Positions 27,432 through 36,763 of a DNA stretch of 64,000 bases are shown here, piece by piece. The notes beneath the pieces were generated by a model, which saw only the letters and a program-made list of their open reading frames with translations, had not been told where the DNA came from and ran no database searches. Each line of letters opens with the position of its first letter. The first letter of the stretch is position 1. A program made the position numbers and the translations under genes. This DNA is from M3007 sp964621185 (GTDB lineage Bacteria > Bacteroidota > Bacteroidia > Chitinophagales > Saprospiraceae): contig CAZULM010000006.1 in NCBI GenBank assembly GCA_964621185.1, positions 121,044-185,043 of the forward strand, read 5' to 3'.

Positions 27432-30227
27432 ATGACAAAATATTTCCTAACCAGCCTGCTTGCGCTCCTTCTTTTCCTCCCCCTTTCATTGTTTGCCCAA
27501 AAAGGCAGCATTTCCGGAATAATCATAGACGCCAAACTGGCCGACGCCTTGATCGGCGTCTCTGTGCGGCTCGACGAAGGCGCGGGCGGCGCCATTACCG
27601 ACTTCGACGGCAACTATACCATCGCCAATGTGCCTGTCGGGAAGCACAGCATTACCATAAACTATACGGGCTTCGCCTCCAAAACCATCGAAGCCATCGA
27701 CGTGCAGGCAGGGCTTGCCACGACGGTGGACGTCGCTTTGGAAGACGCCATTTCAAACACCATGGCAGAGGTGGTGATCGTGGCCAAAGCCAGCCGCGAA
27801 AGCCAGAGCGCCCTCACCATCCTGCAAAGGAACAGCCCCACCATCGGCGACGGTATAAGCTCCGAGACCATCAAGCGCACCCCCGACCGCACCACGGGCG
27901 ATGTGATCCGCCGGGTGAGCGGGGCCAGCCTGCAAGACAACAAGTTTGCCGTGATCCGCGGCCTCAACGACCGCTACAACATCGCCATGCTCAACGGCGC
28001 CCTGCTCAGCAGCACCGAGCCCGACCGCAAGGCATTCTCCTTCGACCTTTTCCCCAGCTCCATGCTCGACAACCTGGTGGTGGTGAAAACAGCCAATGCG
28101 GATTTGCCGGGCGAATTCGCGGGCGGCGCTATTTTGGTGACTACCAAGGACATCCCAGAAGCACCTTTTTTGCATGCGAACCTGAGCAGCGGCTACAATA
28201 CCGTTACAACAGGCAAACCATACTTGTCAGCTACTGGCGGCGGTACCGACTGGCTGGGGCACGACGATGGCGCCCGTGCCTTGCCCACGGCATTGCCCAA
28301 CACCGCTGAATTCAAATCGCAGCCCAAAGCCGAGCGGTTCGTCACGTCGCATTTGTTTGAGAATGATTGGGCAATCGATCAAAAAAACAGCGCCCGCCCC
28401 AACACGGGCCTGCAGCTCAGCGGCGGCTATGTGACAGACCCTGCCAAAAACATCGAGTTTGGCGCCACAATGGGCCTGTCTTACAGCAACAACAACCGCT
28501 TGCAGCGCGGCCTGCGCGCCGATTTTGACCAAACCGGGAAGCTGTTCGATTTCATGGACGAGCAATTCAAGAACAACGTTCTGATGGGCGCGCTCTTCAA
28601 CTCGGCCTTGAAAATCAACAAAACCCATAAAGTGGGCATCCAGGCAACTTATTCCACCAACACCGACAACGTCATCAGCAGGCGCTCCGGCTACGATTAC
28701 GAGCAGGTGCGCGCAGTTTCTTCCACGGCCATCGAATATACCGAGAACCACCTGCTTACCACCCGCCTGTACGGCGAGCACCAGTTGTCGGAAAAAGGCA
28801 TGCGCCTCAGCTGGGGCGGCGGCATGAACCGCAGTACCCGCGACGTGCCTTCGCTGCGCCGGATGTTCTATTTCAAAAACTTTGAAGATACCGCCGACGT
28901 GAACATCCCCTACCAGGCTTATGTGCCCTTCGGTTCTGCCGACCCATTCCGCAGCGGCCGTTTCTATTCTTTTTTGCAGGAAAACACCTACAACGGTAAT
29001 GCAGACCTGACGATCCCGTTCCTGATCGGCAAGCAGAAACAATCGGTCAAAGTGGGGGGCTTGTACCAAAAACGCGACCGCAATTTCGACGCGCGGGTAA
29101 TGGGCTATATTGTGGGCAACTTCACCCGCTTCGACTACTCCCAGCTCAATTTGCCGCAGGATCAAATATTCAGCACAGCGAATATCGGGGAAACGGGCTT
29201 CATCATGGACGAGATCACCAACCCCAGCGACAGCTACGATGGGCAATCCGGCCTCACGGCGGGTTATGTGCTGCTCGAAAACAAAATTGCCGACCGCCTG
29301 CGCCTTTCCTGGGGCGCAAGGGTGGAGCATTTCCGCCAGCAGGTGCAAACCGCGCAGTATGGCGGCGCAAACCTCCGCGTCGATACGGCCATCACGGCCT
29401 TGTTGCCCTCGCTCAACCTGACTTACAGCCTGACCGAAAAGCAGCAACTGCGCTTTTCGGCTTCTAAAACCGTCTCGCGCGCGGAATTCCGGGAACTGGC
29501 GCCGTTCTCGTTCTTTGACTTTTACCTCAACGCCAATGTGGTTGGAAACCCGGCGCTCACCCAGGGCGCTATTTACAATGCCGACCTGCGCTATGAGGTC
29601 TATCCCGGCAGCAACCAGTTGTTCAGCTTCAGCGTGTTCTACAAAAAATTCAGGAACCCGATCGAGTTTACTTTCGCAGCTCAAGGTACTGGAACGCGCA
29701 CCTTCTCCTACAATAACGTGGCCAGCGCCGACAACTATGGCGTGGAGCTTGAAATGCGCAAAAACTTCGACTTCCTGGGGGCCGAGAACCTCCTGTTTTT
29801 CAGCAATGCCTCCTTCATCCGCTCCAGCATCGACCTGTCAAAAGGAGTGTCCTACTACGATTCCACCCGCGCCTTGCAAGGCCAATCGCCCTACATCGTC
29901 AATGCGGGCCTCACGTACAACCTGCCCAAGCACGGCTTGAGCGCCACCTTGGTGTACAACGTGATCGGCGACCGCATCGCACAGGTCGGCACTGTCGGCT
30001 ATGGCGACATCTACGAGCGCCACCGCAACCTGCTCGACTTCTCTGTAAGCAAGCGACTGGGCACACGCGGCGAAATCAAACTTACTTGGAGCGATATCCT
30101 GCGTCCGGAGTTCATGTATTACCAGGACAACAACGCCAGCCACAGGTATGATGCCAACGAAGACAACATCATGCAGCGGCTACAACTGGGCAGTTCGTTT
30201 GGGCTGAGTTTCGGGTATAGATTCTAG
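27432..30227 (+). CDS. TonB-dependent outer-membrane receptor with carboxypeptidase-like N-terminal domain
   Basis: The ATG at 27432 gives 931 residues, starting with a signal peptide (LTSLLALLLFLPLSLFAQ). Residues about 20-105 form a CarboxypepD regulatory-like module (SISGIIIDAKLADALIGVSV, FDGNYTIANVPVGKHSITIN). The plug domain lies at about 150-250 (TTGDVIRRVSGASLQDNKFA, VIRGLNDRYNIAMLNGALL). The remainder is a beta-barrel ending in FGLSFGYRF with a terminal Phe. The imported ligand is unknown. It is followed, after a terminator, by a secreted T9SS protein that may be its surface partner. No SusD gene is nearby, so it is not a SusC/D pair. Confidence 0.92.
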   Translation: MTKYFLTSLLALLLFLPLSLFAQKGSISGIIIDAKLADALIGVSVRLDEGAGGAITDFDGNYTIANVPVGKHSITINYTGFASKTIEAIDVQAGLATTVDVALEDAISNTMAEVVIVAKASRESQSALTILQRNSPTIGDGISSETIKRTPDRTTGDVIRRVSGASLQDNKFAVIRGLNDRYNIAMLNGALLSSTEPDRKAFSFDLFPSSMLDNLVVVKTANADLPGEFAGGAILVTTKDIPEAPFLHANLSSGYNTVTTGKPYLSATGGGTDWLGHDDGARALPTALPNTAEFKSQPKAERFVTSHLFENDWAIDQKNSARPNTGLQLSGGYVTDPAKNIEFGATMGLSYSNNNRLQRGLRADFDQTGKLFDFMDEQFKNNVLMGALFNSALKINKTHKVGIQATYSTNTDNVISRRSGYDYEQVRAVSSTAIEYTENHLLTTRLYGEHQLSEKGMRLSWGGGMNRSTRDVPSLRRMFYFKNFEDTADVNIPYQAYVPFGSADPFRSGRFYSFLQENTYNGNADLTIPFLIGKQKQSVKVGGLYQKRDRNFDARVMGYIVGNFTRFDYSQLNLPQDQIFSTANIGETGFIMDEITNPSDSYDGQSGLTAGYVLLENKIADRLRLSWGARVEHFRQQVQTAQYGGANLRVDTAITALLPSLNLTYSLTEKQQLRFSASKTVSRAEFRELAPFSFFDFYLNANVVGNPALTQGAIYNADLRYEVYPGSNQLFSFSVFYKKFRNPIEFTFAAQGTGTRTFSYNNVASADNYGVELEMRKNFDFLGAENLLFFSNASFIRSSIDLSKGVSYYDSTRALQGQSPYIVNAGLTYNLPKHGLSATLVYNVIGDRIAQVGTVGYGDIYERHRNLLDFSVSKRLGTRGEIKLTWSDILRPEFMYYQDNNASHRYDANEDNIMQRLQLGSSFGLSFGYRF

Positions 30228-30274
30228 TTGAAAAAAGAAGTAGTTTTAAGGTTAGGAACTTAACTACACAACCA

Positions 30275-30307
30275 CCCGGGCGACGTAAGTTGTCCGGGCA
30301 TTTTTTT
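30275..30307 (+). terminator. Intrinsic terminator after the TonB receptor
   Basis: Arms CCCGGGCGAC (30275-30284) and GTTGTCCGGG (30289-30298) pair over ten positions with two G-T wobbles around a GTAA loop. CA and seven T follow. Confidence 0.85.
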
Positions 30308-30439
30308 GCGCCCTCGATGCGGTTTTTATCGGGAGGTAACATAAACTTAATGCACACTTAACCCAGGCTTTCCCCCTGCCCGCGCCCGCCGCCCGACCTT
30401 TGCAGCGCAAACCATTCCAATTAAAAAATTCCCTTTTTT

Positions 30440-32062
30440 ATGAAAAAGATCCTTGTACTTTTCACATTCCTCGCAACGGTTTTCGCCAGCGCCAATGCGC
30501 AGGTAGTCGTTTCGGGCGATATTTCCACCAACACTACCTGGACGAAGAACAACACCTACCTGCTGAGCGGTTTCGTGTATGTATTGGACGGTGCGACCCT
30601 CACCATTGAGGCGGGCACGGTCATCAAAGGCGACAAAAACACGAAAGGCACCTTGATCATCGCCCGTGGCGGCAAGATCAACGCCAACGGTTCGGCCAGC
30701 GCGCCCATTGTTTTCACCAGCAACGAGGCATCGCCGAGCTACGGCGACTGGGGCGGCATCATCATTTTGGGCAAAGCGGCTACCAACCAGGTGTACAACG
30801 GCGTGACGGGGCTTGGGCTGGTTGAAGGCGGCCTCGACCCCGTCAAGGGCCTCTATGGTGGCGGCGACCTGCCAGGTGGCCCTGTTAACGACGACAACTC
30901 CGGCATTCTCCGCTACGTGCGGGTAGAATACCCCGGTATCGCGTTCCAGCCAAACAACGAGATCAATGGGATCACGTTTGGCGGCGTCGGTTCCGGTACT
31001 ATTGTTGACTACGTACAGGTATCTTATTCCGGCGACGATGCCTTCGAGTGGTTCGGCGGCACCGTCAACTGCAAGCACCTCATCGCATACCGCGCCCTCG
31101 ACGACGATTTTGACACCGACAATGGATATTCAGGCAACATCCAGTACGCTTTCGCGGTGCGCGACCCGCTGATCGCGGACGTGAGCGGCTCCAACGGCTT
31201 TGAATCGGACAACAACGCCGCAGGCGACGCGACCACCCCGAAAACAAAGCCAACCTTTTCCAATGTCACCATCGTAGGCCCAACCGGCACTTTCAACCCG
31301 AACTACAAGCGCGCGGCACACTTGCGCCGCAATACCGAAACCAGCATCTTCAACAGCCTTTTTATCGGCAACTACCCGGTAGGCTTGCTCATCGATGGCG
31401 ACGCTTGCGCCGCCAATGCCCTCAACGGCAACCTGGAGGTGAAAAACACCCAAATCCACGGACCGACCACTTTGTTGAGCACCAATGCCACCAATGGGCT
31501 TGTCATGGATACCTGGTTTGGCACGGCAGGCTGGGGCAACAGCGCCTACGCAAGCTCGGCCACTGCCAAGCTGCAAGACCCCTTCAACCTCGACACGCCC
31601 AATGCCCAGCCCACCGGCGCTTCTACTGCCTTGGGTGCAGCTTCCTTCGCTTTTGCCCGCATCAACAAGCCCTTCTTCGACAAAGTGAGCTACATCGGCG
31701 CCTTCGGCGGCGGCGGCGCTGCTTCCGACTGGAGCTGTGGCTGGGCAAAATTCAAAGACTTGAACACTGCTTGCCTGGTGGAAACGAAAGACATCGCGCA
31801 GTTTGTCAGCGCCATGAACTTGTTTCCCACCCTCGCGAACGAACAGGCTACCCTGCAGATGAACCTGGTAGAATCCACGGAGCTTGTCGTTGACGTTTAC
31901 AGCCTCAACGGCCAGTTTGTTGGCCAACAAGTGAACGAAAAAGCGTTCGCAGGCGAGCAATCTTACACCATCAACACCAGCAACCTGGCAGAAGGGTTCT
32001 ATTTCCTGCGCATCCAGGCCGGCAACGCCGTGGCAACTGAAAAACTGGTCGTCGTGCGCTAA
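30440..32062 (+). CDS. Secreted repeat (beta-helix-like) protein with T9SS type A domain
   Basis: A 540-residue secreted protein with signal peptide 1-20 (VFASANAQ). The N-terminal part has a run of strands typical of right-handed beta-helix surface proteins (FVYVLDGATLTIEAGTVIKG, GTLIIARGGKINANG, GDWGGIIILGKA). A central region has YVQVSYSGDDAFEWFGGTVN and related turns. The C-terminus is a T9SS type A domain (LVVDVYSLNGQFVGQQV ... AEGFYFLRIQAGNAVATEKL). In other Bacteroidota such proteins often follow a TonB receptor of this class, as here; a ligand-capture role is inference. It has its own leader after the terminator. Confidence 0.85.
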   Translation: MKKILVLFTFLATVFASANAQVVVSGDISTNTTWTKNNTYLLSGFVYVLDGATLTIEAGTVIKGDKNTKGTLIIARGGKINANGSASAPIVFTSNEASPSYGDWGGIIILGKAATNQVYNGVTGLGLVEGGLDPVKGLYGGGDLPGGPVNDDNSGILRYVRVEYPGIAFQPNNEINGITFGGVGSGTIVDYVQVSYSGDDAFEWFGGTVNCKHLIAYRALDDDFDTDNGYSGNIQYAFAVRDPLIADVSGSNGFESDNNAAGDATTPKTKPTFSNVTIVGPTGTFNPNYKRAAHLRRNTETSIFNSLFIGNYPVGLLIDGDACAANALNGNLEVKNTQIHGPTTLLSTNATNGLVMDTWFGTAGWGNSAYASSATAKLQDPFNLDTPNAQPTGASTALGAASFAFARINKPFFDKVSYIGAFGGGGAASDWSCGWAKFKDLNTACLVETKDIAQFVSAMNLFPTLANEQATLQMNLVESTELVVDVYSLNGQFVGQQVNEKAFAGEQSYTINTSNLAEGFYFLRIQAGNAVATEKLVVVR

Positions 32063-32145
32063 GCGCATGTCGGGCTAATCAGATATTAAAACCAAAGAGA
32101 CATGGGTCGTTCCGGCAGTCCGGGGCGGCTCATTTTTTATTTGCC

Positions 32146-33561
32146 TCATTTCCCGACCATATTCTCTGGCCGCACCCAGGCATCGAACTGTTCCGCGGTC
32201 ATATATTTGAAATCAAGCCCTTGCAGCTCGTATTCCAGCGCCGATTCCTTGAGCGTGATGCCTTTTTTATGGGCGTTTTGCGCGATGGCTGCCGCGTTGT
32301 AGTAGCCGATCTTGGTGTTGAGCGCCGTCACCAGCATCAGGGAGTTGTTCACGTGCTTGGCAATATTTTCGTGCAGCGGTTCGATGCCCACGGCGCACTT
32401 GTCGTTGAAGGAAACACATGCCTCGCCGATGAGCCTGGCCGAGTGCAGGAAATTGTAGATCATTACGGGCTTGAACACGTTGAGCTCGAAATGGCCGTTT
32501 GAGCCGCCGATGTTGATGGCCACGTCGTTGCCCATCACTTGAGCAGCCACCATCGTGAGGGCCTCGCATTGGGTGGGGTTCACCTTGCCGGGCATGATGG
32601 AGGAGCCAGGCTCGTTGTCGGGGATGTACAGCTCGCCAATGCCGGAGCGGGGCCCGGAAGACAACATGCGGATGTCATTGGCGATTTTCATCAGGCTGAC
32701 AGCCACGGTCTTCAAGGCGCCGTGCGCTTCCACGATGCCGTCGTGGGCGGCCAGTGATTCAAACTTGTTGGGCGCCGTGACGAATGGCAGGCCTGTCAGC
32801 GCGGCGATGTGGCGGGCCACGTTTTCAGAATAGCCCATAGGCGTGTTGATGCCCGTGCCGACGGCGGTGCCGCCCAGCGCCAGTTCCGACAGGTGCGCCA
32901 GGCTGTTGCCGATGGTGCGCAGGCCGTGGTTGAGCTGTGCCACATAGCCCGAAAACTCCTGGCCGAGGGTGAGCGGCGTGGCGTCCATAAAGTGGGTGCG
33001 GCCGATCTTCACGACATCCATGAAAGCTTCCGACTTTGCCTGCAGGGTGTCGCGCAGCTTTTCAATGCCCGGGATGGTGATTTCCAGCAGCATTTTGTAG
33101 GCAGCGATGTGCATGGCCGTCGGGAAGGTATCGTTGGACGACTGGGATTTATTCACGTCGTCGTTGGGGTGCACGAACTTCTGCTCGTCAGAGAGCTGGC
33201 CGCCGTGCAGCACGTGCGCGCGGTAGGCGATCACCTCGTTGCAGTTCATGTTGCTTTGGGTGCCAGAGCCGGTTTGCCACACGACGAGGGGGAACTGGTC
33301 GTCAAGTTGGCCAGCCAGTATTTCGTCGCAGACCTGTGCGATGAGCTCGCATTTTTCCTTGGGCAGCACCCCTGCTTCAAAGTTCGTGATGGCTGCCGCT
33401 TTTTTCAAATAGGCGAAGGCGCGGATGATTTCTATGGGCATCCGGTTGGTTTCCCGCGCGATCTTAAAATTTTCTATGGATCGCTGCGTTTGAGCGCCCC
33501 AGTAAACATGGGCTGGCACTTGCACTTTGCCCATGGTATCTTTTTCAATTCTGTATTCCAT
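32146..33561 (-). CDS. fumC: Fumarate hydratase, class II
   Basis: A 471-residue class II fumarase interconverting fumarate and malate in the TCA cycle, active as a homotetramer. It opens EYRIEKDTMGKVQVPAHVYW, has the GSGTQSNMNCNEVIA block, and the signature GSSIMPGKVNPTQCEA with the catalytic Ser loop. Length is normal for FumC. The ATG at 33561 is preceded on its own strand by a CCACCGT tandem tract and a REP-like palindrome (33589-33613). It is convergent with the T9SS protein gene ending at 32062. Confidence 0.96.
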   Translation of the reverse strand: MEYRIEKDTMGKVQVPAHVYWGAQTQRSIENFKIARETNRMPIEIIRAFAYLKKAAAITNFEAGVLPKEKCELIAQVCDEILAGQLDDQFPLVVWQTGSGTQSNMNCNEVIAYRAHVLHGGQLSDEQKFVHPNDDVNKSQSSNDTFPTAMHIAAYKMLLEITIPGIEKLRDTLQAKSEAFMDVVKIGRTHFMDATPLTLGQEFSGYVAQLNHGLRTIGNSLAHLSELALGGTAVGTGINTPMGYSENVARHIAALTGLPFVTAPNKFESLAAHDGIVEAHGALKTVAVSLMKIANDIRMLSSGPRSGIGELYIPDNEPGSSIMPGKVNPTQCEALTMVAAQVMGNDVAINIGGSNGHFELNVFKPVMIYNFLHSARLIGEACVSFNDKCAVGIEPLHENIAKHVNNSLMLVTALNTKIGYYNAAAIAQNAHKKGITLKESALEYELQGLDFKYMTAEQFDAWVRPENMVGK

Positions 33562-33588
33562 AATTTACGGTGGACGGTGGACGGGTTA

Positions 33589-33613
33589 CCCGCCGTAGCT
33601 TTAGCGAAGGAGG
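33589..33613 (+). repeat. REP-like palindrome, copy 3
   Basis: CCCGCCGTAGC then TTTAGCGAAGGAGG, same form as the copy at 22348. It sits in the fumC leader next to a GGTGGACGGTGGACG tract. Confidence 0.65.
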
Positions 33614-33673
33614 GTGGACGAGTTGACACAAATCACTGGTGCAAAGTTAGCACAGTCTTTAAAAATGTGGAGA

Positions 33674-33777
33674 TATAGTCAACGCAGAGTGGTTATGAAT
33701 GCAGAAATGTTACAATCATTCTAGAATCAAGCTTTTGTTTCACTCAAATCATTCAAAATCACTTTAATCACAGTATA
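33674..33777 (-). repeat. Dispersed element A, copy 4 (inverted)
   Basis: Begins TATAGTCAACGCAGAGTGG and ends TTTAATCACAGTATA. It occupies the divergent region between fumC and the response regulator, 56 bases before the regulator's start, and so could carry or disturb its promoter. Confidence 0.75.
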
Positions 33778-33832
33778 ACACGGGTTTTGGATGAATTATT
33801 TACAACTTTGCAGCGAAACACACAATTGACTT

Positions 33833-34477
33833 ATGATCCGAATTTTTATAGCTGACGACCACGCCATGTTTGCCGAAGGGCTGGAGAGCTTGTTGTCGGG
33901 GGAAGAAGATTTCAACCTGGTGGGGAAAGCAGGAACTGCCGAAGAAACTTTGCGCAAGGTGCGCATGAGCCCGCCGGAAGTGCTTTTGCTCGATATAAAC
34001 CTGCCCGACCAGTCGGGGCTCGAGGTGTGCCGGCAGCTCCGTGAAGAAATGCCCGACCTGAAGATCATGGGGCTCTCCATGTTCAGCGACGAAAGCTATA
34101 TTTCTGCTATGCTCGGCATGGGTGCACAGGGGTATTTGCTGAAAAATACCGGCAAAGCCGAGCTTTGCACCGCCATCCGCAGCTTAGCCGCGGGCAAGAC
34201 TTACTTTAGCAAGGAAGTGACCGATGTCATCATGCGCGGGCTGATGGAGAACCGGACGGGCGCCAACGCCACCAAAGAAGCCCCTAAAGTCAGCCGCCGC
34301 GAACTGGAAGTGCTGCGGCTGATCATGGACGAAAAAACCACCCCCGAGATCGCGCAGATCCTTTTTCTGTCGGAAAAAACAGTCGAGAGCCACCGAGCAG
34401 CGTTGCTGGCCAAGCTCGGCGCCCGCAACACGGCGGGCATGGTGAAAGCCGCGCTGCACTGGAAATTGTTGGACTGA
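33833..34477 (+). CDS. NarL/LuxR-family response regulator
   Basis: A 214-residue two-component regulator. The receiver domain (1-120) has the acidic pair in IADDHAMFAEGL, the phosphoacceptor Asp54 in LLLDINLPDQSGLEV, and the Lys in QGYLLKNTGKAEL. A LuxR-type helix-turn-helix occupies the C-terminal 65 residues (SRRELEVLRLIMDEKTTPEI, LFLSEKTVESHRAALLAKLG). It is followed after 12 bases by its histidine kinase gene, so it is surely the cognate partner. Target genes are unknown. Confidence 0.95.
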   Translation: MIRIFIADDHAMFAEGLESLLSGEEDFNLVGKAGTAEETLRKVRMSPPEVLLLDINLPDQSGLEVCRQLREEMPDLKIMGLSMFSDESYISAMLGMGAQGYLLKNTGKAELCTAIRSLAAGKTYFSKEVTDVIMRGLMENRTGANATKEAPKVSRRELEVLRLIMDEKTTPEIAQILFLSEKTVESHRAALLAKLGARNTAGMVKAALHWKLLD

Positions 34478-34489
34478 GCACAGCACAGC

Positions 34490-36289
34490 ATGTTTAACCG
34501 ATGCTTCCCATACCCACCCAAGTATAAGAAGGCTATGATAAGCCTTTTTGTGCTCCTTTCCCTTTCGGGAACAATAGCCGCACAGCCTGAATTCGACAAG
34601 CACCTGAACTTCCAACAAATACAGTCGATACTCGACAACAACAAGGGCCAGACGATAGAAGCAATGCGCAACCAAGCCCTGGCCTGGTACCATTGGGCGC
34701 ATTACGACGAAAAAAAGACCGGCAACAGCGAGAACGCCTTCCAGTACCTCGACCGCAGCGCAGAGCGTTTTTTAAAAGCGGGCGACACGGCCGCCTACCA
34801 GCGCGTGCGGAGCGACATTGCAGACCTGCTCGTCGAGCGCGGCCTGTTCGAGCCGGCATTCCTCATATACCAGGAAGCGCTTGCTTATTACAACCGCAAA
34901 GGCAGCCTCTATCCCGCCACACACGTGCTCACCCGGATGAACCGCGCCTGCCTGAGCAACAAGGATACTGCCGAAGCGCGGAAATACAGGGATATGTACC
35001 TGGAGAACAACAAAATATTGCGGGACACAGCGATTGAGATCATCATGATGGAGGATGAAATCGCCAAGCTTCAGAAAAGGCTGGAGTTCAGCGGCGCGCG
35101 AAGCATTGCGTTCAGAGCCTTGAAAATGGCCGAGCGAAAAGAACTGGACGACCTTATTAACAGAACACAGTTCGCCTACGCTGAAAGCTGCCGCTTAGAC
35201 CGCGATTACAAAACCGCCCTGCAATACTACCATCTGGCCGAACAGTCGGGCCCCACCCAATTCATGCGCCGCGATATTTACCAAGGCCTTGCAGAAACTT
35301 ATTCAGCCATGGACAGCTTGGAGAAGGCCAATTTTTACGCCATCCGCTATGCCCAGTTGGGCGACAGCTTGCTCGACATGCGGCGGCTCCGCTCCCTGCA
35401 AGAGCTTTTGGTGCGCTACGGCACCGAAGAGCAGCAGAAATTTATCGAAACATTGCAAGAAAAAAACACGCGGGTGAACTCTACAGCGGAACTGCTTAAA
35501 TGGTGGCTCTACACTTTGTTTGTCGCCCTAATCGCCGTTGTGCTCTCTTTCTATTTCATCCTGCGCGAATCCAGGAACCGCTTGCGCTCCAACAAGGTGA
35601 TCGCTGCCCAAACGGCTGCCCTCAACCAGCAGCATATCCGGGAACTGGAAGACAAGCTCAAAATCGAAACCATGCAAAGCATGCTCGTCGGCCAGGAAAG
35701 CGAGCGCCGCCGCATCGCCCAGGATTTGCACGACAGCGTGGGCGGGCTGCTCGCTGCCACAAAAATGCAGGTAGAAAAACTGTCGGAAAAGAACAGCACG
35801 TCGGAGCAAAATGCCGAATGGCTGAAAATCAAGGCCCTGCTCGACGACACCGTGGCAGAAACCCGACACATCGCCCGCAACATGCAGCCCAACACCCTGC
35901 TGCAGTTCGGGCTGGCCACCGCCCTGCGCGACCTCACCAGCCACTTCAGGGCAGAAGGGATGCCCAAAATCACTTTCCAGCAGTTCGGCGATTTCTCCAA
36001 CCTGGAGCACAACCTGGCGCTCAACTGCTACCGGATCGTGCAAGAGCTGCTGCAAAACAGCCTCAAGCACGCCAATGCAAAGGAAATCCTGGTACAGGTC
36101 ACCTGTTCCGACAACCAAATGGAGCTACTGGTGGAAGACGACGGCATCGGCTATGCCATAGATGCGGTAAAAAAGGGTATGGGCACCGACAACATCGCCC
36201 ACCGGGTGCAGTTCTTGAAGGGGGAGATCAATATACAATCGTCGAAAGGCCAAGGTGCCAGCACTTTGGTGACCATACCCTTGCCGTAA
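34490..36289 (+). CDS. Sensor histidine kinase with TPR-like sensor region (HisKA_3)
   Basis: A 599-residue kinase. It has an N-terminal signal (SLFVLLSLSGTIAAQ), a long helical TPR-like periplasmic region (about 40-330), and one membrane span near 338-360 (LYTLFVALIAVVLSFYFIL). A HisKA_3 dimerisation segment holds phosphoacceptor His414 in RRRIAQDLHDSVGGLLA. A HATPase_c domain ends the protein (CYRIVQELLQNSLKHANAK, EDDGIGYAIDAVKKGMGTDN). It should phosphorylate the NarL-type regulator encoded 12 bases upstream. The TPR sensor type is common in Bacteroidota; the signal sensed is unknown. Confidence 0.92.
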   Translation: MFNRCFPYPPKYKKAMISLFVLLSLSGTIAAQPEFDKHLNFQQIQSILDNNKGQTIEAMRNQALAWYHWAHYDEKKTGNSENAFQYLDRSAERFLKAGDTAAYQRVRSDIADLLVERGLFEPAFLIYQEALAYYNRKGSLYPATHVLTRMNRACLSNKDTAEARKYRDMYLENNKILRDTAIEIIMMEDEIAKLQKRLEFSGARSIAFRALKMAERKELDDLINRTQFAYAESCRLDRDYKTALQYYHLAEQSGPTQFMRRDIYQGLAETYSAMDSLEKANFYAIRYAQLGDSLLDMRRLRSLQELLVRYGTEEQQKFIETLQEKNTRVNSTAELLKWWLYTLFVALIAVVLSFYFILRESRNRLRSNKVIAAQTAALNQQHIRELEDKLKIETMQSMLVGQESERRRIAQDLHDSVGGLLAATKMQVEKLSEKNSTSEQNAEWLKIKALLDDTVAETRHIARNMQPNTLLQFGLATALRDLTSHFRAEGMPKITFQQFGDFSNLEHNLALNCYRIVQELLQNSLKHANAKEILVQVTCSDNQMELLVEDDGIGYAIDAVKKGMGTDNIAHRVQFLKGEINIQSSKGQGASTLVTIPLP

Positions 36290-36332
36290 AACTAAGGGTT
36301 TACCCTGATCCCCAAACCCGGATTTGCCCGGA

Positions 36333-36362
36333 TTGCCCCGGGCCTTACACCCGCTATCTTTG
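36333..36362 (+). promoter_or_regulatory. Bacteroidota-type promoter, TTG-N19-TATCTTTG
   Basis: TTG at 36333-36335 and TATCTTTG at 36355-36362 are separated by exactly 19 bases, matching the TTG-N19-TAnnTTTG consensus recognised by the Bacteroidota housekeeping sigma factor. Transcription should start near 36368. No protein gene follows before a strong terminator at 36627-36664. Confidence 0.7.
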
Positions 36363-36367
36363 CACCG

Positions 36368-36664
36368 CAATCGCAAAAACCGATTTGCGACCCTGCTTTA
36401 CCCCCCCTTTTCTTTAATCCTGATACAATACCTGAAAGGGGCAAGAAACAAGCACAATTCCATTCTTGCTATTTATAATCAACCATCTTTCTTCTAAACC
36501 TTTTTACGGCGCAATGCCGCTTTACCCCCCACACCATCTTCTCGATTGTTTTCAAGATTTCCGACAGCGATGCAAGTTAATTTTGGATTCAGCTTGAAGT
36601 AGTTTTTTCGTGCTATGACGAAAACTGCCGCCCGATGTTCGCAAGAACGACGGGCGGCTTTTTT
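36368..36664 (+). ncRNA. Candidate small RNA between a strong promoter and a terminator
   Basis: About 297 bases run from a consensus promoter to an intrinsic terminator with no convincing gene. Inside are CGGCGCAATGCCG and a possible ten-codon peptide (ATG at 36570, MQVNFGFSLK) ending 24 bases before the terminator stem. It could be a regulatory RNA, or a leader whose gene was lost. It does not look like 6S RNA, tmRNA or RNase P. Confidence 0.35.
36627..36664 (+). terminator. Intrinsic terminator of the candidate small RNA
   Basis: Arms GCCGCCCG (36627-36634) and CGGGCGGC (36651-36658) pair perfectly, with an inner GTTC-GCAA-GAAC hairpin, then six T. Confidence 0.88.
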
Positions 36665-36712
36665 ATCGGAATTTGGACGGATTTGATGGATTACTGGATA
36701 CTGGATGCTTTA

Positions 36713-36737
36713 CCCGCCGTAGCATTTGCGAAGGCGG
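36713..36737 (+). repeat. REP-like palindrome, copy 4
   Basis: CCCGCCGTAGCATTTGCG then AAGGCGGG. It lies at the 3' end of the barrel protein gene's downstream region. Confidence 0.6.
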
Positions 36738-36763
36738 GTGGATGGTTGATTTTCAATGGGGCT

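Noticed and set aside
28227..29684. A 485-codon minus-strand frame opposite the TonB receptor gene
   Set aside because: It is antisense to a strong barrel gene with clear signal, plug and C-terminal Phe, and shows no recognisable domain.
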